A stretch of DNA of 13,780 nt from an uncultured Alistipes sp. (GCA_904502005.1 CAJGDC010000050.1:1-13780); one strand, 5' to 3'. Counted from the stretch's first letter, positions 6,239 to 13,760 are shown. Translations and numbers: made by a program. Notes: generated by a model from the letters alone, not told the origin.

Positions 6239-6402
6239 GGAGTGGTGTTGACCTAATTAGTGCGGCTATTAGCTCGCTTATTTTGAGCTATTGACTTGCG
6301 GACTCTGCAGCTGCATAGCTATGCCTATGGAGCAAAGAGACTGTGAGGCAAGAGCCAAAAGAAGTGAGGTAAAAGTTGTGCTAATTAGGTTAATACAACT
6401 CC
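6239..6402 (+). repeat. 164-base imperfect inverted repeat, possible structured RNA
   Basis: The ends 6239-6260 and 6381-6402 match as inverted repeats at 19 of 22 positions, including a perfect ten-base core ACCTAATTAG/CTAATTAGGT. Pairing runs on inward through 6261-6310 against 6331-6380, with a few mismatches and bulges, to an apex where CATAG (6314-6318) pairs with CTATG (6325-6329). In my hand alignment all ten transition-type differences between the arms leave G-U pairs in the + strand RNA, and none leaves A-C. The strand is assigned on that basis. No promoter, ORF or T-run belonging to it is evident. It may be a palindromic repeat element or a noncoding RNA. Confidence 0.55.
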
Positions 6403-6441
6403 CATCTTCAGAAAAGGGACGGTACTCGCTTTCTGCGTCAG

Positions 6442-8427
6442 CTATTTAGCGACTTGCATCATAAATCCGCCACCTGGAGCTAGACTGATAGTGAGTTTAC
6501 GAGAGGCTGGAAGTGTGATTTTCTCGCGTTTATAGTCTGAGGCTATGCGGTGGGCGTTTGCTCCGTCGCGGAATAGGTCTACATTGTAGTTGCCCTCGCC
6601 TAAGATTTGTGAAAGGTCTACCTCGAGTGTACGAGCATCCCAGTTTGTCATTCCACCGATATACCATGTGTCACCTTTTCTACGGGCAGTGACAACATAT
6701 TCTCCAATCTTGCCATCAAGAACAGCGGTCTGGTCCCACACCGTTGGAATAGAGGCTATAAACTCAGCGCACTCCTTCTCCTTACGATATGCCGATGGTG
6801 AATCGCAGAGCATAGATAGTGGCGAGTAGAATACTGCATAAGCGGCAAGTTGGTGGCATCGTGTACCCTGGCTCATAGGCTCGCGGTTTACGGGACGGTA
6901 GTTCTTCTTTGTGGCGTTGCGCATAGCGCCCTGCGTGTAGTCTATAGGACCGGCAACCATGCGGATAAATGGCATTGTGACATCGTACGCCATATGGTCG
7001 ACACTCTCTTTGCTCCACTTCATCTGCTCAAGACCAAATACAGCCTCAAAGTTTACAATGTTTGGGTATGTTCTGTTTAGGCCCGCAGGTTTTGCACATC
7101 CATGGAAATCTATCATGAGCTTGTGCTTTGCGCAAATATCTGCTGCACGATAGTAAAACTCCATCATTGGCTGGTCATCGCGGTCCATAAAGTCGATTTT
7201 GAATCCCTTGACACCCATGGCTGCATAGTGGCGACATACACCCTCAATATCTGCATTAAAGGCGTTGTATCCTGCCCAGAGAATAATACCGACACCCTTT
7301 TGTGTAGCGTAGTCTACAATCTGCTGCAGGTCAATCTCTGGAACAACCTCCATTAGGTTGTTCTTGTACTTTACAGCCCAACCCTCGTCGAGGATTACAT
7401 GCTCAATGCCATACTCGGCAGCAAAATCTATATAAGCCTTGTAGGTCGCTGTGTTCACACCCGCCTCAAAGTCTACGCCGGTGATTCCCCAGTAGTTCCA
7501 CCACTCCCAGGCAACCTTGCCGGGTGAAATCCATTCAGTACTCTCTATGCGTGATGGAGAGGCAAGACGGTAGACCATATCTGCCTGAGCAAGCTCACTA
7601 TCTCTTTTAGCAACGATAATGGCACGCCAAGGAAGGTTGGTTTTGCCACTACAAGAGGCTATATAGTCGTGACGAGAGATTACAATCTCCTGTAGCTTGT
7701 TGTGTCCGCCAACCATAACCTCGTTAGGCACAGCCGCAAAGCAACCCTTGAGAGAGGTGCACTTATCGCTATTCTGAAGGAACATTCCTGGATAGCTCTC
7801 GGTGTCGCTCTCGACAATGCATACCTTTGTTCCATCAACATCTACTACTGCAGGTGTAAAGGATAGTTTCTCACCACTAACCTCGCTAAGAGGTATATAA
7901 TTATAGGTGTTCTCAAAAGAGGTGAAATATTTGTCCTTTTTCGTTCCTGTGAGGTTAGCATAGGCAACCCAACACTTGTAATCAGCCGCAAAGTTGAACT
8001 CGGCAATCTCATTTTTTACGGTATAACCCTCCTTGCGGTCGGTAGTTATGCGATAGGCAACACCGTCATTATAGGCGCGAAACTCTATGGCACTGCGGTC
8101 ACGAAATTCTACAGTAAGGCTGTTGTAGTTGTCCTCAATCTCGCTCTTGAAGTAGAGTTGAGGCGTGATAACCTCGTTGTGAGAGCTGCGCACTACGCGC
8201 TTTACTTTACTGTTACCGATTATAGTGCCGTCTGTAAGGGTGAGTGCAATGGCTGATGGTTGTAGAATAATTTTGTCATTGAGCTTAACGGAGTAGGTTG
8301 TTGCTCCACCAACATTAATTGCTGCTGAAAGTTCTCCATCTGGAGAAGATAGCGTGTAGCTCTTCTGTGCATAGAGAGCGCAGGTTGTCGCCATGCAGAG
8401 TGCAAGTAGAATTGTAAATCTCTTCAT
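6442..8427 (-). CDS. Secreted glycoside hydrolase family 97 enzyme, Asp-nucleophile (retaining) type
   Basis: The 661-residue protein starts with a signal peptide (MKRFTILLALCMATTCALYA, probable cleavage after Ala20 before QK) and is likely periplasmic. An N-terminal beta-sandwich (about 22-290) precedes a TIM barrel containing WEWWNYWGITGVDFE (307-321), HVILDEGW (343-350) and GVKGFKIDFMDRDDQ (405-419), then NFEAVFGLEQMKW (459-471). A C-terminal beta domain closes the protein. GH97 cleaves alpha-glucosides (inverting, SusB) or alpha-galactosides (retaining, BtGH97b). Asp412 in KIDF fits the retaining nucleophile, and Glu467 lies 55 residues on, the same spacing I recall for the nucleophile and acid/base of BtGH97b. 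I infer a retaining enzyme, possibly an alpha-galactosidase. There is no SusC/SusD pair or regulator beside it, so it is not in a visible polysaccharide utilisation locus. The gene is divergent from rarA. Confidence 0.93.
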   Translation of the reverse strand: MKRFTILLALCMATTCALYAQKSYTLSSPDGELSAAINVGGATTYSVKLNDKIILQPSAIALTLTDGTIIGNSKVKRVVRSSHNEVITPQLYFKSEIEDNYNSLTVEFRDRSAIEFRAYNDGVAYRITTDRKEGYTVKNEIAEFNFAADYKCWVAYANLTGTKKDKYFTSFENTYNYIPLSEVSGEKLSFTPAVVDVDGTKVCIVESDTESYPGMFLQNSDKCTSLKGCFAAVPNEVMVGGHNKLQEIVISRHDYIASCSGKTNLPWRAIIVAKRDSELAQADMVYRLASPSRIESTEWISPGKVAWEWWNYWGITGVDFEAGVNTATYKAYIDFAAEYGIEHVILDEGWAVKYKNNLMEVVPEIDLQQIVDYATQKGVGIILWAGYNAFNADIEGVCRHYAAMGVKGFKIDFMDRDDQPMMEFYYRAADICAKHKLMIDFHGCAKPAGLNRTYPNIVNFEAVFGLEQMKWSKESVDHMAYDVTMPFIRMVAGPIDYTQGAMRNATKKNYRPVNREPMSQGTRCHQLAAYAVFYSPLSMLCDSPSAYRKEKECAEFIASIPTVWDQTAVLDGKIGEYVVTARRKGDTWYIGGMTNWDARTLEVDLSQILGEGNYNVDLFRDGANAHRIASDYKREKITLPASRKLTISLAPGGGFMMQVAK

Positions 8428-8462
8428 ATCAGTATGTTCTATTAGTTGTCGTTTTTACTATG

Positions 8463-8493
8463 TAAAGGTATAATATAAAATTGAAATTTCCAA
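8463..8493 (-). promoter_or_regulatory. Candidate promoter of the GH97 gene
   Basis: On the - strand TTG (8493-8491), a 20-base spacer and TACCTTTA (8470-8463) resemble the Bacteroidota promoter, with the final G of TAnnTTTG replaced by A. The leader to the ATG at 8427 would be about 25-30 bases. The -33 end overlaps the rarA promoter region on the other strand. Confidence 0.4.
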
Positions 8494-8510
8494 TTTATTT
8501 TGTATCTTTG
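8481..8510 (+). promoter_or_regulatory. Promoter of rarA, implying a very short or absent leader
   Basis: TTG (8481-8483), a 19-base spacer and TATCTTTG (8503-8510) fit the Bacteroidota consensus exactly. Transcription would begin within a few bases of the ATG at 8518, which suggests a leaderless or near-leaderless message. The box also shows that the upstream in-frame TTG at 8500 cannot be the translation start. Confidence 0.7.
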
Positions 8511-8517
8511 CCACACT

Positions 8518-9792
8518 ATGGCAGCTCCACTTGCAGAGAGGCTTCGTCCTCAACGACTTGAAGATTATATCGGTCAGAGTCATCTGGTCGGTAGGGATGG
8601 TGTGTTCCGTCGCTTTATAGAGACGAAGAATGTTCCATCTTTTATCCTTTGGGGTCCTCCGGGTGTGGGAAAAACTACACTGGCAAGGATTGTCGCTGCA
8701 GAGCTTGAGCGACCATTCTATACACTCTCGGCAGTGACAAGTGGTGTAAAGGAGGTTCGTGAGGTAATTGAGACGGCAAAGCGTCAGCAATTCTTTAATT
8801 CTGCTACACCACTGCTATTTATTGACGAGATTCATCGTTTCAATAAGTCGCAGCAGGACTCGCTACTTGGTGCTGTGGAGAAGGGTGAGGTGGTACTTAT
8901 TGGTGCTACCACAGAAAATCCATCTTTTGAGGTTATCACTCCACTGCTCAGTCGCTGTCAGGTCTATACTCTCAAGCCGATGGATGATAAACAACTCTCA
9001 GAGTTGTTGGAGCGTGCACTATCTACAGATGTTGAACTGACAAAGCGCACGATTACGGTTGAGCAGACAGAGGCTCTCTTTGGCTTTGCTGGTGGTGATG
9101 CGCGTAAACTGCTTAATATTCTGGATATTATCACAAGTGCCACAGAGGGGGATGTAGTTATTAATAACCAGACTATCACAGATGCTTTGCAGCAGAATAT
9201 AGCCCTCTATGATAAGAATGGCGAGCAACACTACGATGTTATCTCAGCATTTATCAAGTCGGTACGTGGTTCTGACCCAAACGCAGCTATATATTACCTT
9301 GCACGTATGCTTGAGGGTGGCGAGGAGCCGAGGTTTATTGCCCGTCGTCTGGTAATTCTTGCATCGGAGGATGTAGGTCTTGCAAATCCCAATGCACTCC
9401 TACTTGCTAATGCTTGCTTTGATACTGTCCACAAGATTGGTATGCCAGAGGCACGTATTACACTTGCAGAGACAACGATTTATCTCGCTACAAGCCCTAA
9501 GAGTAACTCCGCATATATGGCTATAAACGAGGCGCTTGCCTTTGTGCGTAACGATACATCCCTGCGTCCAGTACCTCTGCATTTGCGAAATGCAGTTACA
9601 GGGCTTATGAAGAACGAGGGGTATGGTAAGGATTATAAGTATGCCCATGACTATGCGGGGAACTTTGTTGTACAGGAGTTTTTGCCAGAGTCACTTTCGG
9701 GAAAGCAATTTTACCATCCAAACACATCTAACGCCACCGAGCAGAAGATAGCTACTCGCATGGCAGAGTTGTGGGAGGGAAAATATAAGTAA
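8518..9792 (+). CDS. rarA: Replication-associated recombination protein A (RarA/MgsA), AAA+ ATPase
   Basis: RarA is a clamp-loader-related ATPase that acts at stalled replication forks. The 424-residue product has PLAERLRPQRLEDYIGQSHL (4-23) and the Walker A motif GPPGVGKT (46-53). LLFIDEIHRF (99-108) holds the Walker B pair Asp103-Glu104, TTEN (131-134) is sensor 1, LLSRC carries a probable arginine finger at Arg146, and GDARKLLN is the sensor 2 region. The C-terminal tetramerisation domain is present (SVRGSDPNAAIYYLARMLEGG, EDVGLANP, NEGYGKDYKYAHD). Length is normal for the family. I chose the ATG at 8518 over an in-frame TTG at 8500, because the latter would place the promoter -7 box inside the coding region and adds six residues unlike the family N-terminus. 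The next gene starts one base after the stop, so rarA leads an operon. Confidence 0.95.
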   Translation: MAAPLAERLRPQRLEDYIGQSHLVGRDGVFRRFIETKNVPSFILWGPPGVGKTTLARIVAAELERPFYTLSAVTSGVKEVREVIETAKRQQFFNSATPLLFIDEIHRFNKSQQDSLLGAVEKGEVVLIGATTENPSFEVITPLLSRCQVYTLKPMDDKQLSELLERALSTDVELTKRTITVEQTEALFGFAGGDARKLLNILDIITSATEGDVVINNQTITDALQQNIALYDKNGEQHYDVISAFIKSVRGSDPNAAIYYLARMLEGGEEPRFIARRLVILASEDVGLANPNALLLANACFDTVHKIGMPEARITLAETTIYLATSPKSNSAYMAINEALAFVRNDTSLRPVPLHLRNAVTGLMKNEGYGKDYKYAHDYAGNFVVQEFLPESLSGKQFYHPNTSNATEQKIATRMAELWEGKYK

Positions 9793-9793
9793 T

Positions 9794-10717
9794 ATGAGAA
9801 TAATTTTGACACTTTTTCTTGCGCTTGCGTCATTTGTTTCGGCTACAGCGCAGACAACACACCTCTATGCAGAGAGAGATGGTGAGAAGCTATATCTTGA
9901 CCACTATGAAGCAGTCAATACTCAGGGCTCTCGTCCGTGTGTTGTCTTTGCCTTTGGTGGCGCATTTGCTCGTGGCGCTCGTGCCGATGAGGGATATATT
10001 CCTTACTTCAAAGCCCTAACCGAGGCAGGTTATGATGTCGTATCTATTGACTATCGTAAGCGCCTTGCAAAGGGTATTGATATGGCAGGTCTTAAGGGCG
10101 CTGTTATTGCTATGAAAGAGGCTGTTGAGTTCGCGGCTGAGGATATGCTCTCTGCTACAGCATGTGTACTCAAAAATGCCGAGCAGTGGAATATCAACCC
10201 CAAGCATATTGTAGCCTGTGGCTCAAGTGCCGGAGCGATAGCTGCACTGCAGGCGGAGAATATGATTTGCAATAGCGATACGCGTGCTGCTGTGCTTGGC
10301 GATTTTAACTATGGAGGAGTAGTGAGTTTCGCAGGTGCCATATTCTCAGTGTCAGGTAAGCCGCAGTGGCAGAAAAATCCTTGTCCAGTGATGCTTTTCC
10401 ATGGCAATGCAGATAGCAACGTGCCGTATAATAAGGCGTCTGCGTTTGGCGTGGGATTCTATGGCTCTGAGTTCCTTGTTGGGCAGTTTGATAAGATGAA
10501 CACATCTTATTGGTTCTATTCCGCTCAATATCGTGACCACTCTATGGCTGGCGACCCGATGTATGTAAATATTGAGGAGGTTAAGGCCTTTATAAATCGT
10601 GTTGTTGTCAAGGGCGAGAAGTTGCAAATCGTGCAGAGTGTTGCTGATGCTAAGCATCCAAAGACCAAGACTCGCTTTAGTGTGAAGGAGTATTTAGGCT
10701 CTAACTATAACAAATAG
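9794..10717 (+). CDS. Secreted alpha/beta hydrolase (carboxylesterase/lipase-like)
   Basis: The 307-residue protein has a signal peptide (MRIILTLFLALASFVSATAQ) and is therefore probably periplasmic. The alpha/beta hydrolase core follows: a strand ending in FAFGGAFARG (52-61), in the place of the HGGG oxyanion loop; DVVSIDYRKRL (81-91); the nucleophile elbow GSSAG (143-147, Ser145); PVMLFHGNADSNVPY (198-212) with the acid Asp207; and the catalytic His249 in YRDHSMAG. The triad is complete, so an active esterase-like enzyme is likely, but the substrate is unknown. The fold is close to esterases of the BD-FAE/Aes type. It begins one base after rarA and ends three bases before the phosphoesterase gene. 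Such spacing means co-transcription, though no shared pathway with rarA is apparent. Acetyl- or feruloyl-ester removal from glycans is possible but unsupported by its neighbours. Confidence 0.82.
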   Translation: MRIILTLFLALASFVSATAQTTHLYAERDGEKLYLDHYEAVNTQGSRPCVVFAFGGAFARGARADEGYIPYFKALTEAGYDVVSIDYRKRLAKGIDMAGLKGAVIAMKEAVEFAAEDMLSATACVLKNAEQWNINPKHIVACGSSAGAIAALQAENMICNSDTRAAVLGDFNYGGVVSFAGAIFSVSGKPQWQKNPCPVMLFHGNADSNVPYNKASAFGVGFYGSEFLVGQFDKMNTSYWFYSAQYRDHSMAGDPMYVNIEEVKAFINRVVVKGEKLQIVQSVADAKHPKTKTRFSVKEYLGSNYNK

Positions 10718-10720
10718 TCT

Positions 10721-11230
10721 ATGAAGCGCATCGGTATTATCTCGGATACCCATGGTACTTTTGATGACTGCCTAAAGTATTTCCTAAAGGATGTAGACGA
10801 GATTTGGCATGCCGGGGATATTGGCAATATCGAGACTGCCGAGGCTATTGCGGCCTTTAAGCCACTCAAGGCTGTCTATGGAAATATTGACAACACCTCT
10901 GTGCGCTACAATTACGAGGAGTTTACATTCTTTAAGTGCGAGGAGGTAACCGTTCTTATGACCCATATCGGTGGCTATCCGCGCCACTACCATCCAAAAG
11001 CGTTGCAGAAGATACAGACGGCAAAGCCTAAGATTTTTATCTCTGGGCACTCGCATATCCTAAAGGTTATCTATGATAATGTCTACGACCTGTTACATAT
11101 AAATCCGGGCGCAGCAGGTTGCTATGGTTTTCACAATGTTCGCACAGCCATCCGCTTTACTATTGATGGCAGTGACATTCGCGATATGGAGATTGGAAAC
11201 TGGGAACGAGATAAAAAGACGGCGTGGTAG
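10721..11230 (+). CDS. YfcE/MJ0936-type metallophosphoesterase
   Basis: This 169-residue protein is a small calcineurin-like phosphodiesterase with the whole metal-binding set in order: SDTHG (Asp9, His11), HAGD (Asp33), GNID (Asn55), THIGG (His82) and SGHSH (His110, His112), followed by INPGAAG (127-133). Length and motif spacing fit the YfcE/MJ0936 group, which hydrolyse phosphodiesters in vitro with a divalent metal but whose natural substrates are mostly unknown. No signal peptide or membrane segment is seen, so it is cytoplasmic, unlike the hydrolase encoded three bases upstream. It is the third gene of the rarA operon. The HIGGYPRHYHP stretch (82-92) between the metal ligands is typical of Bacteroidota members as far as I recall. 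Confidence 0.92.
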   Translation: MKRIGIISDTHGTFDDCLKYFLKDVDEIWHAGDIGNIETAEAIAAFKPLKAVYGNIDNTSVRYNYEEFTFFKCEEVTVLMTHIGGYPRHYHPKALQKIQTAKPKIFISGHSHILKVIYDNVYDLLHINPGAAGCYGFHNVRTAIRFTIDGSDIRDMEIGNWERDKKTAW

Positions 11231-11268
11231 GGTAGTTTTCTAAGACTTACAGAAATTATAATAAAAAT

Positions 11269-11868
11269 ATGAAGAACTTTACGCTATTATCTATATTTGC
11301 AGGCATGCTGATTGGCATAGGTGGACTTGTTTACCTCAGAGTGGGTGGCGTTGCCGGCGCTGTGCTATTTGCATTTGGTCTGTTATGCGTTGTAATGTGT
11401 GGTGCACAACTATTTACTGGCAAGTCGGGATTTCTTCCATATAGAGATTTTCCAAAACTTATAGCGATGATTCTACTAAATGCAGTGGGTTGCGCTATAG
11501 CGGCATTTATAGCCTCATACTGTGGTTCGGAGTCGCTTGTTGCCAATCTGCAAACCATAATTGAAGCTCGTATGTCGGCCTCATGGCATAAGGTCTTTGT
11601 AACCTCTGTAGGTACTGGTATGATTATGACTTTAGCGGTTTATGGTGCACGACAGAGACACTTTCTACCCCTTCTTTTTGGTGTGCCAGTGTTTATTTTG
11701 TGCGGATTGCCGCACTGCGTTGCTGATGCATTCTACTATGTGCTCTCTATGTTCTATAACTGCTTTGAGTGGAGTCTGCTTCTTGCGTGGTTATGGGCTA
11801 TAGTCGGAAATTATGTAGGCTGTAACCTGCCGCGATGGTTTATGGGTGAAAGTTTCGATAAGATATAA
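11269..11868 (+). CDS. Compact formate/nitrite transporter (FNT)-like membrane protein
   Basis: The 199-residue protein is almost entirely hydrophobic, with about six predicted membrane segments. Several stretches echo the FNT family (FocA, NirC): AGMLIGIGGLVYL (11-23), GAQLFTGKSGF (45-55, compare GxxLFTGN), VTSVGTGMIMTLAVYGA (111-127, compare GCNWLVCLAVW), FILCGLPHCVADAFYY (142-157, compare GFEHSIANM) with the conserved pore histidine at His149, and IVGNYVGCNLPRW (178-190, compare GNIIGG). FNT proteins usually have 250-290 residues, so this is a shortened version with short loops and little tail. It may transport formate, nitrite or another small monovalent acid, but that is inference. It follows the phosphoesterase after 38 bases, in which I see no clear promoter, and precedes a strong terminator. 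It could be the last gene of the rarA operon. An unrelated six-helix protein is a weaker alternative. Confidence 0.75.
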   Translation: MKNFTLLSIFAGMLIGIGGLVYLRVGGVAGAVLFAFGLLCVVMCGAQLFTGKSGFLPYRDFPKLIAMILLNAVGCAIAAFIASYCGSESLVANLQTIIEARMSASWHKVFVTSVGTGMIMTLAVYGARQRHFLPLLFGVPVFILCGLPHCVADAFYYVLSMFYNCFEWSLLLAWLWAIVGNYVGCNLPRWFMGESFDKI

Positions 11869-11899
11869 AAAAAGAGTTGGCAATCAGCCAACTCTTTTT
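11869..11899. terminator. Shared bidirectional intrinsic terminator between the FNT-like gene and aspS
   Basis: Arms 11869-11881 (AAAAAGAGTTGGC) and 11887-11899 form a perfect 13-bp stem around AATCA. The + strand ends in TTTTT and the - strand likewise ends in TTTTT, so the hairpin can stop both convergent transcripts. It begins right after the TAA of the FNT-like gene and lies 15 bases beyond the aspS stop. Confidence 0.93.
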
Positions 11900-11914
11900 C
11901 TTATTTATGATTTC

Positions 11915-13669
11915 CTACTCAGGCTTAACCAGCGAGAGGTAGAGCTCATCAAGCTGCTCCTGAGCCACTGGTGACGGACCATCGAGCATTACATCGCGAC
12001 CAGCATTGTTCTTAGGGAATGCGATGTAGTCACGGATAGACTCTGAGCCGCCGAAGAGAGAGCAGAGACGGTCAAAACCGAATGCAAGACCTCCGTGTGG
12101 TGGCGCACCAAACTTAAATGCATTGATAAGGAAGCCAAACTGAGCCTCAGCCTGCTCTGGAGTAAAGCCTAAGCACTTGAAGATTGTCTGCTGTAGCTGT
12201 GCATCGTGAATACGGATACTACCGCCACCAAGCTCAGTACCGTTGCAGACAAAGTCGTAAGCGTTAGCTCTTACGCGACCTGGGTCTGACTCAAGATACT
12301 CAATATCCTCTGGCTTTGGAGAGGTGAATGGGTGGTGCATAGCGTAGAAACGCTCAGTCTCCTCATCCCACTCAAACATAGGGAAGTCGACAACCCAGAG
12401 TGGAGCGAACTTGAATGGATCACGCAGACCGAGCTGCTGACCAACCTCAAGACGCAGTGTGCAGAGCTGTGTGAGCACCTTGAACTTCTTGCCACACATA
12501 ATAAGACACAAATCACCCTCCTTAGCACCAAGACGCTCTGCAATAGCACGCAGAGATGCCTCGTCAAAGAACTTATCTACAGAAGACTTAATGGCGCCAC
12601 CATTCTCAAGACGAATCCATACAAGACCCTTAGCACCAACCTGTGGACGCTTAACAAACTCTGTCAGGGCGTCAATCTGCTTGCGGGTGTATGTAGCGCA
12701 ACCTGTTGCAGCAAAGCCGACAACATACTCCTGGTCGTCAAATACCGAGAAGTTGTGTCCGTGTGCAAGGTCTGTAATGTCGTTAAACTCCATACCAAAG
12801 CGAAGGTCTGGCTTGTCAGAACCATACTTCTCCATAGCCTCAATCCAAGGCATACGACGCAGTGGCTCGTTGAACTCAATGTTCAGCACACTCTTAAACA
12901 TATGCTTTGCCCAACGCTCAAAGATTGAGAGTACATCCTCCTGCTCTACAAATGCCATCTCGCAATCAATCTGAGTAAACTCTGGCTGACGGTCTGCACG
13001 AAGGTCCTCGTCACGGAAGCAGCGTACAATCTGGAAGTAACGGTCATAGCCGGCAACCATCAGCAGCTGCTTAAGAGTCTGTGGTGACTGTGGCAGAGCG
13101 TAGAACTGGTTAGGGTTCATACGGCTTGGTACGATAAAGTCACGCGCACCCTCTGGAGTAGACTTAATAAGGTAAGGGGTCTCAATCTCAAGGAAGCCCT
13201 CGCTGTCAAGGAAGCGACGAATCTCCTGAGCTAACTTGTGACGCAAAATCATATTACGCTGAAGAGGTGGACGGCGAAGGTCAAGGTAACGATACTTCAT
13301 TCTCAGATCATCGCCACCGTCAGAGTTCTCCTCAATAGTAAACGGAGGTGTTACAGCCTCAGTAAGGATAGTGATAGACTCGGCAACAACCTCAATGTCA
13401 CCTGTAGCCATCTTAGCATTCTTGCTACTGCGCTCAATAACGCGACCTGTAACCTGAATTACAAACTCGCGACCAAGTCGTGCTGCAGCCTCTTTTGTCT
13501 GCTCGTTGGAGCCCTCCTCAACAACAATCTGAGTGATGCCGTAGCGGTCACGCAGATCGATAAATGCCATAGCTCCGAGGTTACGCACCTTCTGCACCCA
13601 GCCGGCAAGCGTAACAGTCTGATTGATATTTGCGGCTCTTAACTCTCCGCAGGTATGACTTCTATACAT
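11915..13669 (-). CDS. aspS: Aspartyl-tRNA synthetase
   Basis: AspRS charges tRNA-Asp with aspartate in the cytoplasm. The 584-residue protein has the full bacterial layout. An N-terminal anticodon-binding OB domain (about 1-105) includes GWVQKVRNLGAMAFIDLRDR (23-42). The class II catalytic core has motif 1 near 145-165 (EGFLEIETPYL), the ALPQSPQTLKQ loop (191-201), motif 2 FRDEDLRADRQPEFTQID (218-235), and motif 3 GLAFGFDRL (527-535). The inserted bacterial GAD domain lies at about 290-410. Leu31 stands where non-discriminating AspRS usually has His, which hints at a tRNA-Asp-specific enzyme, so Asn-tRNA is probably made another way. The start MYRSHTCGEL matches the usual bacterial N-terminus. 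The gene is monocistronic as far as seen, ends at a shared bidirectional terminator, and diverges from a ribD-like gene. Confidence 0.98.
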   Translation of the reverse strand: MYRSHTCGELRAANINQTVTLAGWVQKVRNLGAMAFIDLRDRYGITQIVVEEGSNEQTKEAAARLGREFVIQVTGRVIERSSKNAKMATGDIEVVAESITILTEAVTPPFTIEENSDGGDDLRMKYRYLDLRRPPLQRNMILRHKLAQEIRRFLDSEGFLEIETPYLIKSTPEGARDFIVPSRMNPNQFYALPQSPQTLKQLLMVAGYDRYFQIVRCFRDEDLRADRQPEFTQIDCEMAFVEQEDVLSIFERWAKHMFKSVLNIEFNEPLRRMPWIEAMEKYGSDKPDLRFGMEFNDITDLAHGHNFSVFDDQEYVVGFAATGCATYTRKQIDALTEFVKRPQVGAKGLVWIRLENGGAIKSSVDKFFDEASLRAIAERLGAKEGDLCLIMCGKKFKVLTQLCTLRLEVGQQLGLRDPFKFAPLWVVDFPMFEWDEETERFYAMHHPFTSPKPEDIEYLESDPGRVRANAYDFVCNGTELGGGSIRIHDAQLQQTIFKCLGFTPEQAEAQFGFLINAFKFGAPPHGGLAFGFDRLCSLFGGSESIRDYIAFPKNNAGRDVMLDGPSPVAQEQLDELYLSLVKPE

Positions 13670-13678
13670 AGTGTTTGG

Positions 13679-13710
13679 TTTGTATTTTTTTGTTATCTTT
13701 ATTAACTTTG
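13679..13710 (+). promoter_or_regulatory. Promoter of the right-edge ribD-like gene
   Basis: TTTG (13679-13682), a 20-base spacer and TAACTTTG (13703-13710) match the Bacteroidota promoter consensus on the + strand. Transcription would start near 13717 and give a leader of about 25 bases to the ATG at 13742. It lies within the predicted 5' leader of aspS. Confidence 0.6.
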
Positions 13711-13725
13711 CGGTGTTTTAACCCA

Positions 13726-13760
13726 CAAAGATAGTAAAAATATGGATAGCTTGCTCCAAA
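13726..13760 (-). promoter_or_regulatory. Promoter of aspS
   Basis: On the - strand TATCTTTG (13733-13726) is a perfect -7 box. The nearest TTTG (13760-13757) is 23 bases upstream, slightly more than the usual 19-21. Transcription would start near 13719, leaving a leader of about 50 bases before the ATG at 13669. The element overlaps the leader and first codons of the divergent gene. Confidence 0.55.

Noticed and set aside
6050..6256. Open frame of 68 codons on the + strand in the intergenic gap
   Set aside because: It runs through several perfect hairpins and a terminator-like stem, has no family resemblance and no promoter of its own. It is better explained as a chance frame in structured noncoding DNA.
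6001..6402. CRISPR array or insertion sequence in the hairpin-rich gap
   Set aside because: There are no evenly spaced direct repeats with spacers, no cas genes, no transposase and no clear target-site duplication.
8500..8517. Alternative TTG start for rarA six codons upstream
   Set aside because: The extra codons overlap the promoter -7 box TATCTTTG, and the family N-terminus begins at the ATG at 8518.
12332..12928. 198-codon frame on the + strand antisense to aspS
   Set aside because: It is a shadow of the aspS codons; the composition is low-quality (Leu, Thr and Cys rich) and no motif is recognisable.
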